DNA from: an uncultured Clostridia bacterium
Lineage (GTDB): Bacteria; Bacillota; Clostridia; TANB77; CAG-508
NCBI GenBank assembly: GCA_934162925.1
Contig: CAKPJR010000008.1
Location: 1-17,531, forward strand
Length of the DNA: 17,531 nucleotides
Direction of reading: 5' to 3'
In this document: positions 1-7,275 of the stretch, piece by piece
How positions within the stretch are numbered: the stretch's first letter is position 1
Layout: the number at the start of each line of letters is the position of its first letter
The notes under the pieces: generated by a model
What the model saw: the letters and a program-made list of their open reading frames with translations, nothing else
Database searches by the model: none
What the model was told of the DNA's origin: nothing
Made by a program: the position numbers and the translations under genes

Positions 1-105
1 CCAATTTCTTTTTTGAGTACGAATACTTCAAAGTATTCTTCTTAAAGGAATTTATTGTTTATTTTTCAATGTACTTTGTTCTCAGTTTTTTTGAGAACGT
101 TCATT

Positions 106-134
106 ATTATACTACCCAAGTTTTTAAATGTCAA
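106..134 (-). promoter_or_regulatory. Consensus sigma-A promoter firing off the left edge
   Basis: On the minus strand the -35 is TTGACA (129-134) and the -10 is TATAAT (106-111), separated by exactly 17 bp, which is a perfect match to the vegetative consensus. Transcription would start near position 100 and run off the left edge. The inverted repeat GTTCTCA/TGAGAAC (78-84 and 92-98) lies just downstream of the start, where a repressor operator or leader hairpin could sit. Confidence 0.75.
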
Positions 135-302
135 CACTTTTTTAAAACTTTTTTTATTTTTTTAAAAAGTATTTTTGAGTACAAAAAAAATTAGCAATTT
201 CTTCTTTTTAATGCTTATATTTTACGCCAATAATATTACTAATTTTATACTTTTTATTATATAGTTATAAAATATGTCTTCATATTTACTTGGTACTTTT
301 TA

Positions 303-331
303 ATAATACCATTTTTAGTTTCAAATGTCAA
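303..331 (-). promoter_or_regulatory. Second tandem minus-strand promoter
   Basis: TTGACA (326-331) and TATTAT (303-308) are 17 bp apart on the minus strand. The bases after the -35 (TTGACATTTGAAA) nearly repeat those of the promoter at 106-134 (TTGACATTTAAAA). It fires in the same direction about 200 bp upstream. No open reading frame lies between the two, so this could give a long leader or a small RNA. Confidence 0.6.
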
Positions 332-435
332 CATAAATTTTAATTTTTTTGCATTTATTTTTGTTGGTTTTTTCAAAAGCTGCTATATTAGGCTGTCAGT
401 AGCCATTTAGCGTATCTTTTTAGACTGATAAATTC

Positions 436-1002
436 TTATAATATTATAGGATGTCTTATTGTAAGGCATAATATTAAATCTATTACCATTGTTATTATGA
501 TTGCTATACATAAGATTTTTTTGCTTTTGCTGCTTGCTCTTTCATTAAATTTATTTATATATGGTTCTATTAGATATATTAGTCCTAATCCTCCAATAGC
601 GAAACTTAGAACAGACCTTAGACATACTTGTCCATCTATGTTAAGAAATAGTCCTGTATAATCCCACCATCTTTTATGCCAAACAGCAACCATAAACTCT
701 CCAACTATAAGTTCTAATATTCCTGTAACTAAAGCCATTCCTACAAATAGTATTAGTGGATTTTTCTTAAATCTTTTCAAGAGCAATACTATTAATATTG
801 CTCCAAATCCATATACAGGTACATATGGCCCGTATAAAAAGCCTCTGTTTTCTAATATATTCTCTGTTACTTTATAGAATATCATTTCATAACTCCATCC
901 TATTATACTAGCTACAAAGAATATTTCTATTATATTGAATATATTGTTTTGTGCTTTTACTGTTTCTTCTTTTATTCCGTTTTTTTCTTCTATTGCTTCC
1001 AT
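436..1002 (-). CDS. CmpB-like putative ABC transporter permease (PF06541-type membrane protein)
   Basis: This is a 188-aa integral membrane protein with about five hydrophobic segments (residues 22-43, 62-77, 82-105, 128-147 and 161-180). The segment around residues 54-66 (GFLYGPYVPVYGFG) and the later ELIVGEF...RWWDY (97-115) with a following D-G-Q-V-C-L are the pattern I know from the family annotated 'putative ABC-transporter type IV' (CmpB). The transported substrate is not known for this family, and no ATPase or binding protein is next to it. Start ATG follows an AAGGAAAT Shine-Dalgarno. It lies 22 bp after the CofE-like gene and is probably co-transcribed with it. Family assignment is by recall of motifs and function is unproven. 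Confidence 0.75.
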   Translation of the reverse strand: MEAIEEKNGIKEETVKAQNNIFNIIEIFFVASIIGWSYEMIFYKVTENILENRGFLYGPYVPVYGFGAILIVLLLKRFKKNPLILFVGMALVTGILELIVGEFMVAVWHKRWWDYTGLFLNIDGQVCLRSVLSFAIGGLGLIYLIEPYINKFNERASSKSKKILCIAIIITMVIDLILCLTIRHPIIL

Positions 1003-1024
1003 TTGTTATTTCCTTAATATTATT

Positions 1025-1723
1025 CTATTTTTTCTCTCTTATTAATATGATAGGTGTTAATTCTTTTCCTTGTCCAGATGGGTTATCTTTTATTAGCCCT
1101 TTTAATTCTTCTTCTGTTAGTTTAATATCAGAAGAATATCCTAATACTTCTTGTCCTAGGTCATTGGCATCCACTATCATGCAACTTATTCCTAATTTTT
1201 CTTTTATCTCATCACATACTTTGCTAGGATTTTCTGGGATTTTTATTCCTATATCTCCATATTCTTTCCAAACGTGATCATAAAATCCATCTAACCCACT
1301 TACTTCTTGCCCCACTATTTCGTAAAATACTCCTTTTTTTCCAAATAGTTTTGTAACTGCACTAGCTATACTTGCCCATAGCACTCTTAGTAGTCCAACA
1401 GTATCAATTGCGTATTGCATTTTTATTGTTTCTCCAACCCCAACTCCTGTATCTGGATGTGAAGCAAATTTTGATAAAAACTTTGCCCAGAATCCTATTT
1501 TTATTTCTTCTCTCTTCACAACTCTATTTTGGCACAATGCAATTATTTTTTCACTGCTAGATACTATGTCCCCCTCTTCATAAATTGGGCTTACATATTC
1601 TTTAAATATATCTATATAGCTTTCTCCTTGTTTTACAAATCTTGTTTTTATTGCATGTCTTAAATATATTTTACCATTAACTTCAATTTCTACATTTTTT
1701 CCCTCATTTGCAAAAAACTCCAT
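1025..1723 (-). CDS. Coenzyme F420-0:L-glutamate ligase (CofE)-like protein
   Basis: This 232-aa soluble protein resembles the CofE domain family (PF01996). Visible landmarks are GDIVSSSEKIIALCQNRVV near residues 51-69, HPDTGVGVGETIKMQ at 89-103, and GQEVSGLDGFYDH at 138-150. True CofE adds glutamate to F420-0 using GTP. Homologues in Clostridia that lack F420 biosynthesis are usually only annotated by similarity, and no F420 genes are present here, so the substrate is unknown. The start follows the Shine-Dalgarno AAGGTGG. It is the first gene of a probable two-gene unit with the CmpB-like membrane protein, from a promoter at 1758-1786. Confidence 0.7.
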   Translation of the reverse strand: MEFFANEGKNVEIEVNGKIYLRHAIKTRFVKQGESYIDIFKEYVSPIYEEGDIVSSSEKIIALCQNRVVKREEIKIGFWAKFLSKFASHPDTGVGVGETIKMQYAIDTVGLLRVLWASIASAVTKLFGKKGVFYEIVGQEVSGLDGFYDHVWKEYGDIGIKIPENPSKVCDEIKEKLGISCMIVDANDLGQEVLGYSSDIKLTEEELKGLIKDNPSGQGKELTPIILIREKK

Positions 1724-1757
1724 ACCTGTTCCACCTTTTTTATTAAATTATGAAATC

Positions 1758-1786
1758 ATTATAATTCATTTAATTTATTTTAGCAA
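1758..1786 (-). promoter_or_regulatory. Promoter of the CofE-like/CmpB-like pair
   Basis: Minus-strand TTGCTA (1781-1786), a 17-bp spacer and TATAAT (1758-1763) lie about 35 bp upstream of the start codon at 1723. The perfect -10 and ideal spacing support it, but the -35 is only a partial match. Confidence 0.55.
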
Positions 1787-1913
1787 TAATTATTAATATA
1801 AATTGTAATTTGTTTAATTGATTTAGGAAGTGTGATGTGAGAAGTGAAATTCGTAGGAATATGTCCTGTGTCTGTTCGAAAAATTTATATTATTTCAATA
1901 AATCATTCTGGGT

Positions 1914-1969
1914 GAATTCAGAGCAGTCCCCTTTTATCATTTGACAAAAGGGGACTACTCTAGAAATTC
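1914..1969. repeat. Long inverted repeat / hairpin between operons
   Basis: The core stem is a perfect 11-bp arm, AGTCCCCTTTT (1925-1935), pairing with 1946-1956 across a 10-nt loop. It is extended by AGAG/CTCT (1920-1923 with 1958-1961) and GAATT/AATTC (1914-1918 with 1965-1969). It sits just downstream of the stop of the DUF3137-like gene (1992), so it may terminate that minus-strand transcript. There is no clean T tract, and the extended palindrome looks more like a REP/MITE-type unit. Confidence 0.65.
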
Positions 1970-1991
1970 TTTCATACAAATTATAATTCTT

Positions 1992-3095
1992 TTAATATTC
2001 TGTATTGTTCAATAAATTTGTGATTTTATATGTAAATTCAAGTGTAAAATTTAAAATTTCATAATATTTTTTTAGTTTAGCTTTATCTAAAAATGATTCT
2101 GTTAAATTCGGCATTTCAAAAATATTGCCAGAAAAAAATCTTATATAAATTCTACTATTTTTCAATGTTAATTCAAAATCTATACCAGTTGAATTCTGAA
2201 AATCAATAAAGAATTCCATTATATCTGATGTTAATAATTGCATTGTTATTAAACTGTTTGTAGAATATATATCAAAATAATTTTCAAAATCCGTTGAATC
2301 TAACTTAATTTTTTCAATTTTAGGTATTATATTTTTGCGTTTATATTTTTTGTCTTTTTTTAAATATAATATTTCATTAAAAGTTTTTGGCATTTCTATT
2401 ATAGTAAAAATACCCTTGAATAATTCATGATAATGAGTATGTCCATTATCATCCGTTGTGGTATTACACGTTTTTAAATCACTCATTATTACATTAAACC
2501 CATTATTTAAATCCATTTTCATTACATCTTCTGAATGATAAGTATCATATTTTTCAAATTCAGCTTCATCATATATTGTTTTATCTATTTTTTCATTTGG
2601 CATATAATTAATTTTTTCTTTAAATTGATTTAGGAACTCTGGAATTATAATGTTTTTATATTGTTCTACATATAATTCTATATCAGATTTTTTATTTTCC
2701 CTATTATATTTTTTATTTATATAAGGCATAGCAATCACAACTATAATTACTGCAAAAACAAATACTGATGCAATAGTAAAAAAAACAATGGAAAAAAAGC
2801 TCAAAATCAACATGATTAAAAAAGCTCCCACAATAGAACAAACCATTAATTTTATCTCTTTTGCATTCTTGTTGTTCTCAATAATAGCATTCTTTTTTAA
2901 TTCTTCTAGATGTTTTAAATCCAACTGTTTAAGCATATTAGAATATATCTCTTCAAACTTTTTATCTGTATCTGTATTATTTTTTTTATTTGTAGTGTAG
3001 CTTTTCTTTTTATTAGTTGGAATAATAATTATTATAAATATAAGCAAGAGAAATGGTGTTATTAGATATAATAACGGTAAAAAAACTTCTAGCAT
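1992..3095 (-). CDS. DUF3137-like membrane protein
   Basis: This 367-aa protein has an N-terminal transmembrane helix (residues 3-25), a charged stretch, two adjacent helices (about 82-101 and 104-124), and a long soluble C-terminal part. The C-terminal part carries the pattern I associate with DUF3137 (PF11335): HELFKGIFTIIEMPK, then KLDSTDFENYFDIYSTN, a T-S-D-I-M-E-F-F block and RIYIRFFSGNIFEMP. The function of the family is unknown. The frame stays open upstream to a GTG at 3110, but that extension covers the Shine-Dalgarno GGGGAGG, so the ATG at 3095 (7 nt downstream of it) is chosen. It follows the four-helix membrane protein by 74 bp and is probably in the same transcript. Confidence 0.65.
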   Translation of the reverse strand: MLEVFLPLLYLITPFLLLIFIIIIIPTNKKKSYTTNKKNNTDTDKKFEEIYSNMLKQLDLKHLEELKKNAIIENNKNAKEIKLMVCSIVGAFLIMLILSFFSIVFFTIASVFVFAVIIVVIAMPYINKKYNRENKKSDIELYVEQYKNIIIPEFLNQFKEKINYMPNEKIDKTIYDEAEFEKYDTYHSEDVMKMDLNNGFNVIMSDLKTCNTTTDDNGHTHYHELFKGIFTIIEMPKTFNEILYLKKDKKYKRKNIIPKIEKIKLDSTDFENYFDIYSTNSLITMQLLTSDIMEFFIDFQNSTGIDFELTLKNSRIYIRFFSGNIFEMPNLTESFLDKAKLKKYYEILNFTLEFTYKITNLLNNTEY

Positions 3096-3169
3096 TATAA
3101 ACCTCCCCACAGTATTTTATAATTGTATTATAAGAACAAAAATAGCTATTTTGTTATTATTTTTTATTA

Positions 3170-3691
3170 TTACTGAATTTTTAATAGTTTCTTCTCAAAC
3201 GGAATCATTAATAGCATTACTAAACTATTTAAAACAATAGATACTACTGCAAATATCTTCACAAATTTGCCAAAGTTTTCCAATGATTCTATATTTACCG
3301 GCAAATAATTTATACCCTCTATTGTTTTTTCTATATTTGATATGTTGGTCAAACAATAGATTATATATAAAACTGTAAATACAACTAATACTATTATAAT
3401 TCGTTTAAATATCTGCATTGCATTATCTGAATTAATTATAAATTTTTTTTGTATTCCAGATGTTGCAAATTTACAAGCTATTACAGTGACAATTAAACTA
3501 ATTATAAGCATACCAATAAGTGACTTTTCATAATATGAAATAATAGCTTCTATCGAACTTAAAAGATTTATTTCCGAAGTAGTAGATAAAATATAATTAA
3601 AAATAAAACCACATACAAAAGTTGTTAATAAAGCCCATACTATTAGTCTCCAAATATACCCCCAAGTCATTTTACCTATTGATGTTTCCAT
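3170..3691 (-). CDS. Hypothetical four-helix membrane protein
   Basis: I do not recognise this 173-aa protein. It has four predicted membrane helices (about residues 12-35, 57-75, 97-115 and 144-164), short basic cytoplasmic-looking loops (such as GIQKKF) and a basic C-terminus (FEKKLLKIQ). A GTG at 3700 in the same frame overlaps the AGGAGG Shine-Dalgarno at 3700-3705, so the ATG at 3691, 8 nt downstream, is the better start. It precedes the DUF3137-like gene, also a membrane protein, in the same orientation, suggesting a two-gene membrane operon of unknown role. Confidence 0.6.
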   Translation of the reverse strand: METSIGKMTWGYIWRLIVWALLTTFVCGFIFNYILSTTSEINLLSSIEAIISYYEKSLIGMLIISLIVTVIACKFATSGIQKKFIINSDNAMQIFKRIIIVLVVFTVLYIIYCLTNISNIEKTIEGINYLPVNIESLENFGKFVKIFAVVSIVLNSLVMLLMIPFEKKLLKIQ

Positions 3692-3724
3692 CCCCTTCAC
3701 CTCCTATATATTTGTAATACAAAT

Positions 3725-3753
3725 ATATTATCATATTCGATATTTTTTTACAA
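3725..3753 (-). promoter_or_regulatory. Possible promoter of the membrane-protein pair
   Basis: Minus-strand TTGTAA (3748-3753) and TAATAT (3725-3730) with 17-bp spacing lie about 20 bp upstream of the Shine-Dalgarno. Both hexamers are imperfect. Confidence 0.35.
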
Positions 3754-3802
3754 CACTCTATTTTTTCACGACTCTAAAAATTTTTGGAACATTTGTCACT
3801 AG

Positions 3803-3840
3803 TTAACGATTTTTAAAAACAGCCTTTTTAAAAACGTTAA
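3803..3840. repeat. Imperfect palindrome in the 3754-3995 intergenic region
   Basis: TTAACG plus TTTTTAAAAA (3803-3819, with one extra A) is mirrored by TTTTTAAAAA plus CGTTAA (3825-3840) around a 5-nt centre. It is a near-perfect 16-bp-arm inverted repeat that could be an operator or a cruciform-forming site. No gene overlaps it. Confidence 0.5.
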
Positions 3841-3874
3841 TCCATGTAAGTGGGAATTCTAGAAACTGTCTTTT

Positions 3875-3901
3875 AAAATCACCAAACTTGGAGATTTTTT
3901 T
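3875..3901 (+). terminator. Terminator-like hairpin with no gene upstream on its strand
   Basis: AAAATC-A-CCAA (3875-3885) pairs with TTGG-A-GATTTT (3888-3898) with one A/A mismatch, followed by a run of seven T ending at 3901. It has the form of a plus-strand intrinsic terminator, but the upstream gene (3170-3691) is on the other strand. It may end a small untranslated transcript or be incidental. Confidence 0.4.
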
Positions 3902-3995
3902 AGAATGTCCCGAATGCAACAAAAAAATCTGTTCTTATCATTTTTCAGTATGTATTGAATATAATTATTATATATTTATATAAGTAGGAGATTTT

Positions 3996-4229
3996 ATGGG
4001 TACAAAAGGGTTAGATTTTAAACATAAAGAAGTTGTTAATATTGTAGATGGTAAAAGGCTTGGTTTTGTTCAGGATGTTACAGCTGATTTAAATAGCGGC
4101 GTTATAACCTCAATTATTGTTCCTGGAAATTCCAAATTATTTAATGTGTTTTCTGGAAATAATGATATAGTAATCCCTTGGCAAAATATAAAATGTATTG
4201 GAGAAGATATTATTTTAGTAGAAATATAA
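3996..4229 (+). CDS. ylmC: YlmC/YmxH-family PRC-barrel sporulation protein
   Basis: This 77-aa single-domain protein matches the small PRC-barrel family YlmC/YmxH by length and by its pattern: KEVVNIVDGKRLGFVQDVTADL, then GVITSIIVPG, then IVIPWQNIKCIGEDIILVEI at the end. The family is found in endospore formers, often close to sigG as here, and is linked to sporulation; its molecular role is not settled. The start ATG follows TAGGAG by 5 nt. A TATAAT lies at 3960-3965, but no good -35 is seen. Transcription converges with sigG. Confidence 0.85.
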   Translation: MGTKGLDFKHKEVVNIVDGKRLGFVQDVTADLNSGVITSIIVPGNSKLFNVFSGNNDIVIPWQNIKCIGEDIILVEI

Positions 4230-4260
4230 AATTTCACAACAAAGCTGCTTTAATTCATCC

Positions 4261-4373
4261 CTTGTTCTCGCCGATTTGAGTTTTTGAATGAAATGAGGAA
4301 ATCTCAAAGGCAATAGCCATTATAGCATTTTTTATATACTAGGAAATAAGAAATTTCCTAGTATATAAAAAAT
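4261..4373 (+). repeat. Dispersed non-coding repeat, copy 1
   Basis: The unit has a conserved core of about 57 bp (4261-4317) followed by a perfect 21-bp-arm hairpin (4327-4347 with 4353-4373, loop AAGAA) that contains TATATACTAGGAAAT. The same core and hairpin recur in inverted orientation at 7275-7367 with only about four core mismatches. Core landmarks are CCGATTTGAGTTT, GAATGAAATGAGGAAAT and CAAAGGCAATAGC. No ORF is conserved through it, which favours a mobile non-coding unit or a structured RNA. Confidence 0.8.
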
Positions 4374-4400
4374 AAGAAGCGTTTTTCTTCGCTTCTTATT
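4371..4400 (-). terminator. sigG intrinsic terminator
   Basis: AATAAGAAGCG (4371-4381) and CGCTTCTTATT (4390-4400) form a perfect 11-bp stem. On the minus strand it overlaps the sigG stop codon and is followed by a T-rich run (TTTTTTATATA). The downstream arm merges with the large hairpin of the dispersed repeat. Confidence 0.85.
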
Positions 4401-5168
4401 TATACATTTTCTTTATTCTATTTATTGCACTTTTTTCTAGTCTTGATACTTGTGCTTGAGATATGCCTATCTCTTCTGCCACTTCCATTTGTGTTCTTCC
4501 ATTAAAAAATCTTTTAGAAATTATAGTTTTCTCTCTACCTTTTAGTTTTTTCATAGCTTCTGTTATTGTTATATTTTCCGCCCACATTTCATCTGTATTT
4601 TTTGAATCTTTTATTTGATCCATTATATATATGCTTTCACTTCCTTCATTATATATCGGCTCTTGCAAAGATACCGGATCTTGTATTGCATCTAAACTAA
4701 CAACTATTTCTTCTTTCTCTGCACCTATTTCTTTTGCAATTTCTTCTATCGTTGGTTCTTTTTGTTTTTCTTTCATTAACTTTTCTTTGGCTTGTAAAGC
4801 TTTGTATGCCAAATCTCTCATTGATCTACTTACTCTAATTGGATTATTGTCTCTTAGGTATCTTCTTATTTCTCCGAATTATCATAGGTACCGCATAAGT
4901 ACTAAACTGTACATTTAATGTGATATCAAAATTATCTATTGATTTTATAAGTCCCACACATCCTATCTGAAACAAATCGTCTGCATTTTCTCCGTCTTCC
5001 ATTAAATCTTTGCACAACACTTAAAACCAGCCTTAAATTTCCATTTATAAATTCTTCTCTTGCTATTTGGTCTCCGTTTTTTATTTTTTTTAAAAGTTCA
5101 TTTTTTTCTTCATTTGATAGCACAGGTAATTTTGCTGTGTTTACACCACAGATTTCCACCTTGTTCAT
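4396..5168 (-). CDS. sigG: RNA polymerase sigma-G factor, requiring two +1 frameshifts at CGG
   Basis: SigG is the late forespore sigma factor. The N-terminus has the signature NKVEICGVNTAKLPVL and the C-terminus the region 4.2 helix-turn-helix RTQMEVAEEIGISQAQVSRL. The gene spans three frames. Codons 1-58 end ...VVQRFNGR; codon 59 is CGG (4992-4994). After dropping the C, 39 codons read GENADDLFQIGC...STYAVPMII. A second in-frame CGG (4874-4876) is dropped the same way, giving GEIRRYLRDNNPIRVSRS and the remaining 141 residues. The result is 256 aa, very close to Bacillus SigG (260 aa) with no residue gained or lost at either joint. Read without frameshifting, the product is about 79 aa. The ATG at 5168 is chosen; a TTG at 5171 is also possible, both after GGAGGG. 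It lies 73 bp downstream of comEA on the same strand. Confidence 0.9.
4874..4876 (-). other. In-frame CGG, +1 frameshift site 2 of sigG
   Basis: Local reading is ATT CGG AGA in the incoming frame and ATT-(C)-GGA-GAA in the frame that continues SigG. The restored residues I-G-E-I-R-R-Y-L-R match the conserved SigG segment. Confidence 0.85.
4992..4994 (-). other. In-frame CGG, +1 frameshift site 1 of sigG
   Basis: Local reading is AGA CGG AGA in the incoming frame and AGA-(C)-GGA-GAA after the skip. This gives R-F-N-G-R-G-E-N-A-D-D-L-F-Q, the conserved region 2 sequence of SigG. Confidence 0.85.
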
Positions 5169-5185
5169 CAAATCAAACCCTCCAT

Positions 5186-5217
5186 TTGTAAATAATTATT
5201 ATTTGTATTATTTACAA
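5186..5217. repeat. Inverted repeat in the sigG leader
   Basis: TTGTAAATAAT (5186-5196) and ATTATTTACAA (5207-5217) are perfect 11-bp complementary arms with a 10-nt loop. They lie directly upstream of the sigG Shine-Dalgarno, between comEA and sigG. This could be an operator or a leader hairpin; it lacks the GC content of a terminator. Confidence 0.5.
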
Positions 5218-5241
5218 AAACAGGAAAAATTATTCTTAAGC

Positions 5242-5886
5242 TTATATATTAATATTTTCTTTTATGCTTTCGTATTTCTGCTCTCCTATGCCAGGTACAT
5301 TTTTTATATCTTCTTTTGTTTTAAACTTTCCGTTTTCATTCCTATAATTAATTATTTTAAGTGCTGTTGATGGTCCTATTCCACTTAAAGTTTCTAATTC
5401 TGTTTGTGTTGCAGTATTTATATTAACTTTCTCTTTATTCGTTTCTTTTTCTTCTACAATGATATTTTTTCCAGCTTCATTTGTTATATATTCTTCTGTT
5501 TCAGTTTGAAAATCCTTTTCGTTTATGCTAGGTATATATATCTTTTGCCCATCACTTACCCTATATGCTAGATTGACTTTTGACAAATCCGCTTCTTCTG
5601 TTATCCCTCCAGCCTTTTCAATTACATCTGCAATTCTATCACCTTGTTTTGCTTTAATAATTCCATCTTTTTTTATTGCTCCCGTCACATGTACAATTAT
5701 ACTTGTGTCCTCAATTTTTTCTTCATAATTAACAGCATTTGCTGCACTATCTTCTTCTATTATGGTTTCTATTTCTTTATACTTATAATCGTCTTGTTTC
5801 TTTATAATATAATAGCCTATAAACATTACCATTAATGTTCCTATTACTATAAATATTATTTTTTGTTTTTTATTTAAAAATTCCAT
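5242..5886 (-). CDS. comEA: ComEA-like competence DNA-binding protein
   Basis: This 214-aa membrane-anchored protein has one N-terminal helix (residues 8-28), a linker, an SLBB domain (about 62-120: IIVHVTGAIKKDGIIKAK...QKIYIPS) and a C-terminal helix-hairpin-helix pair (153-214: KVNINTATQTELETLSGIG, then FKTKEDIKNVPGIGEQKY). That order is standard for ComEA, which binds incoming DNA outside the membrane during natural transformation. Start ATG follows AAAGGAGG. No comEC or comEB is adjacent, so in this window it stands apart from the usual operon. It reads towards sigG and is divergent from dacF. Confidence 0.9.
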   Translation of the reverse strand: MEFLNKKQKIIFIVIGTLMVMFIGYYIIKKQDDYKYKEIETIIEEDSAANAVNYEEKIEDTSIIVHVTGAIKKDGIIKAKQGDRIADVIEKAGGITEEADLSKVNLAYRVSDGQKIYIPSINEKDFQTETEEYITNEAGKNIIVEEKETNKEKVNINTATQTELETLSGIGPSTALKIINYRNENGKFKTKEDIKNVPGIGEQKYESIKENINI

Positions 5887-5904
5887 GAAAAACCTCCTTT
5901 AATA

Positions 5905-5933
5905 TTGTTTTTAATTAAAATTTAATATATTAT
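5905..5933 (+). promoter_or_regulatory. Probable dacF promoter
   Basis: TTGTTT (5905-5910), a 17-bp spacer and TATTAT (5928-5933) lie about 30 bp upstream of the dacF start. The match is partial in a very AT-rich divergent region shared with comEA. Confidence 0.4.
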
Positions 5934-5965
5934 ATTAGTAGAATTTTATATATAGGTGATAAGTA

Positions 5966-7246
5966 ATGAAAAAGAGTTTTATTAATAATTTATTCATTTG
6001 TTTACTTTTACTATTAAGTTTAAGTATGATTTTTTCTCCATTTGTAAATGCCGAAGAAGAGATTCCAGACATTGCCTCTCCCTCAGCACTTCTTATGGAT
6101 TATTCTTCTGGAAAAATTTTGTATGAAAAGAATATTAATGAAAAAAGATATCCTGCAAGTCTTACAAAAATCATGACTGCAATAATTGTTTTAGAAAATT
6201 GTGAATTATCTGATATTGCTACTGTTAGTTATGATGCTGTTATGTCTCTGTCTTCTGGATATGTTACTGCAAATCTTCAAATTGGCGAAGAATTAACTGT
6301 AGAGCAACTTTTATATGTGCTTATGGTGGGATCTTCTAATGATGCTGCAATCGTTCTTGCTGAACATGTTTCTGGATCTGTAGAAAAGTTTGCAGACCTT
6401 ATGAATGAAAAAGCAAAGGAATTAGGGTGCACATCTACCAATTTTGTTAATCCTAATGGTGCACACGATGAAAATCATTATTCAACTGCTTATGATTTAG
6501 CTTTAATGGCTAAATATGCAATGAAAAATGAAACTTTTAGGACTTTAGTTTCTACAACCTCTTATACTCTTCCTACTACTAATAAATATGATAGGGAAGA
6601 TAGAATTTTTAGAACAACTAACTCTTTATTACATTTAGACACTAGTGATAGGGCAGATAACTATTATTATCAATATGCAACAGGAATAAAAACTGGCTTT
6701 ACCACTCCTGCTGGTAATTGTTTAATTGCTTCTGCAAATAAAAATAATTTAGAATTAATAACTGTTGTTTTAGGTGCTGGTCAAACTAAAGATGGTTTGA
6801 GTCAAAGATATTTAGATACATTGTCTCTTTTTGATTATGGATATAGCACATACACATTAAAGCAAATAATAAATAAAGGAGGAATCATTCAGACTCTTAA
6901 TATTAAAAATGCAACTAGAAAAACAAAGAAAGTTGAAGCAGTGGTGGCAAATGATGTTTATGCATTAATGAAACAAGCTGATAAGAATTCAGCTGTTTTA
7001 CCTGAGATAAATTTAAACGATAATTTAAAGGCCCCTCTAAAAAAAGGAGATGTAATAGGAAGTGTTACATATACTGTGGAGGGAATTCAATATACAGAAG
7101 ATCTACTAGCAAATAATGATGTAAAGAAATCAAGATTTTTATTAAAATTAGCAATTCTTATTATAATTGTATTAATACTTTGGATGTATGCTAAGAATAA
7201 AAAAATTAAGAATAAAAAACAAAGATTAAAAAATAAATATAGATAA
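5966..7246 (+). CDS. dacF: D-alanyl-D-alanine carboxypeptidase (DacF/PBP5 type)
   Basis: This 426-aa penicillin-binding protein trims the terminal D-Ala of peptidoglycan side chains. It has a signal peptide (residues 1-29, cleavage likely after VNA). All three active-site motifs are intact: S-L-T-K (Ser65 nucleophile, Lys68), S-S-N (123-125) and K-T-G (242-244). A C-terminal domain follows, and the protein ends in a hydrophobic anchor (about residues 388-407) and a Lys-rich tail, as expected for membrane-bound PBP5-like enzymes. DacF-type enzymes act in vegetative wall turnover or spore cortex formation; closeness to sigG favours a spore link, but that is inference. Its length is close to that usual for PBP5-like enzymes, and it contains no in-frame CGG. 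Start ATG follows ATAGGTGA. Confidence 0.92.
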   Translation: MKKSFINNLFICLLLLLSLSMIFSPFVNAEEEIPDIASPSALLMDYSSGKILYEKNINEKRYPASLTKIMTAIIVLENCELSDIATVSYDAVMSLSSGYVTANLQIGEELTVEQLLYVLMVGSSNDAAIVLAEHVSGSVEKFADLMNEKAKELGCTSTNFVNPNGAHDENHYSTAYDLALMAKYAMKNETFRTLVSTTSYTLPTTNKYDREDRIFRTTNSLLHLDTSDRADNYYYQYATGIKTGFTTPAGNCLIASANKNNLELITVVLGAGQTKDGLSQRYLDTLSLFDYGYSTYTLKQIINKGGIIQTLNIKNATRKTKKVEAVVANDVYALMKQADKNSAVLPEINLNDNLKAPLKKGDVIGSVTYTVEGIQYTEDLLANNDVKKSRFLLKLAILIIIVLILWMYAKNKKIKNKKQRLKNKYR

Positions 7247-7275
7247 AATGGGAGCTTTTATAGCCCCCATTTTTT
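7245..7275 (+). terminator. dacF intrinsic terminator
   Basis: AAAATGGGAGC (7245-7255) pairs with GCCCCCATTTT (7263-7273) with one A/C mismatch, followed by T residues. It overlaps the stop codon and abuts copy 2 of the dispersed repeat. Confidence 0.85.

Larger units (their letters stand above)
1..435. other. AT-rich non-coding region at left edge
   Basis: No credible coding region is seen here. The stretch holds two minus-strand promoter candidates (303-331 and 106-134) and two short perfect inverted repeats, 78-84/92-98 and 21-28/31-38, both in the leader that would follow the leftmost promoter. It therefore looks like the upstream control region of a minus-strand gene lying beyond the left edge. 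No clear intrinsic terminator for the CmpB-like gene ending at 436 was found; a weak GGCT/AGCC stem near 391-404 is the only candidate. Confidence 0.6.

Noticed and set aside
3096..3110. Upstream GTG start for the DUF3137-like gene, and similar GTG extensions at 3700, 8428, 11579 and 13720
   Set aside because: Each of these GTG codons lies within or beside the Shine-Dalgarno sequence of a better placed ATG, so they are chance extensions.
3960..3965. TATAAT before ylmC as a sigma-A or sporulation promoter
   Set aside because: No acceptable -35 at 16-18 bp was found and no SigF/SigG-type -10/-35 pair was recognisable, so it is mentioned only as a possibility.
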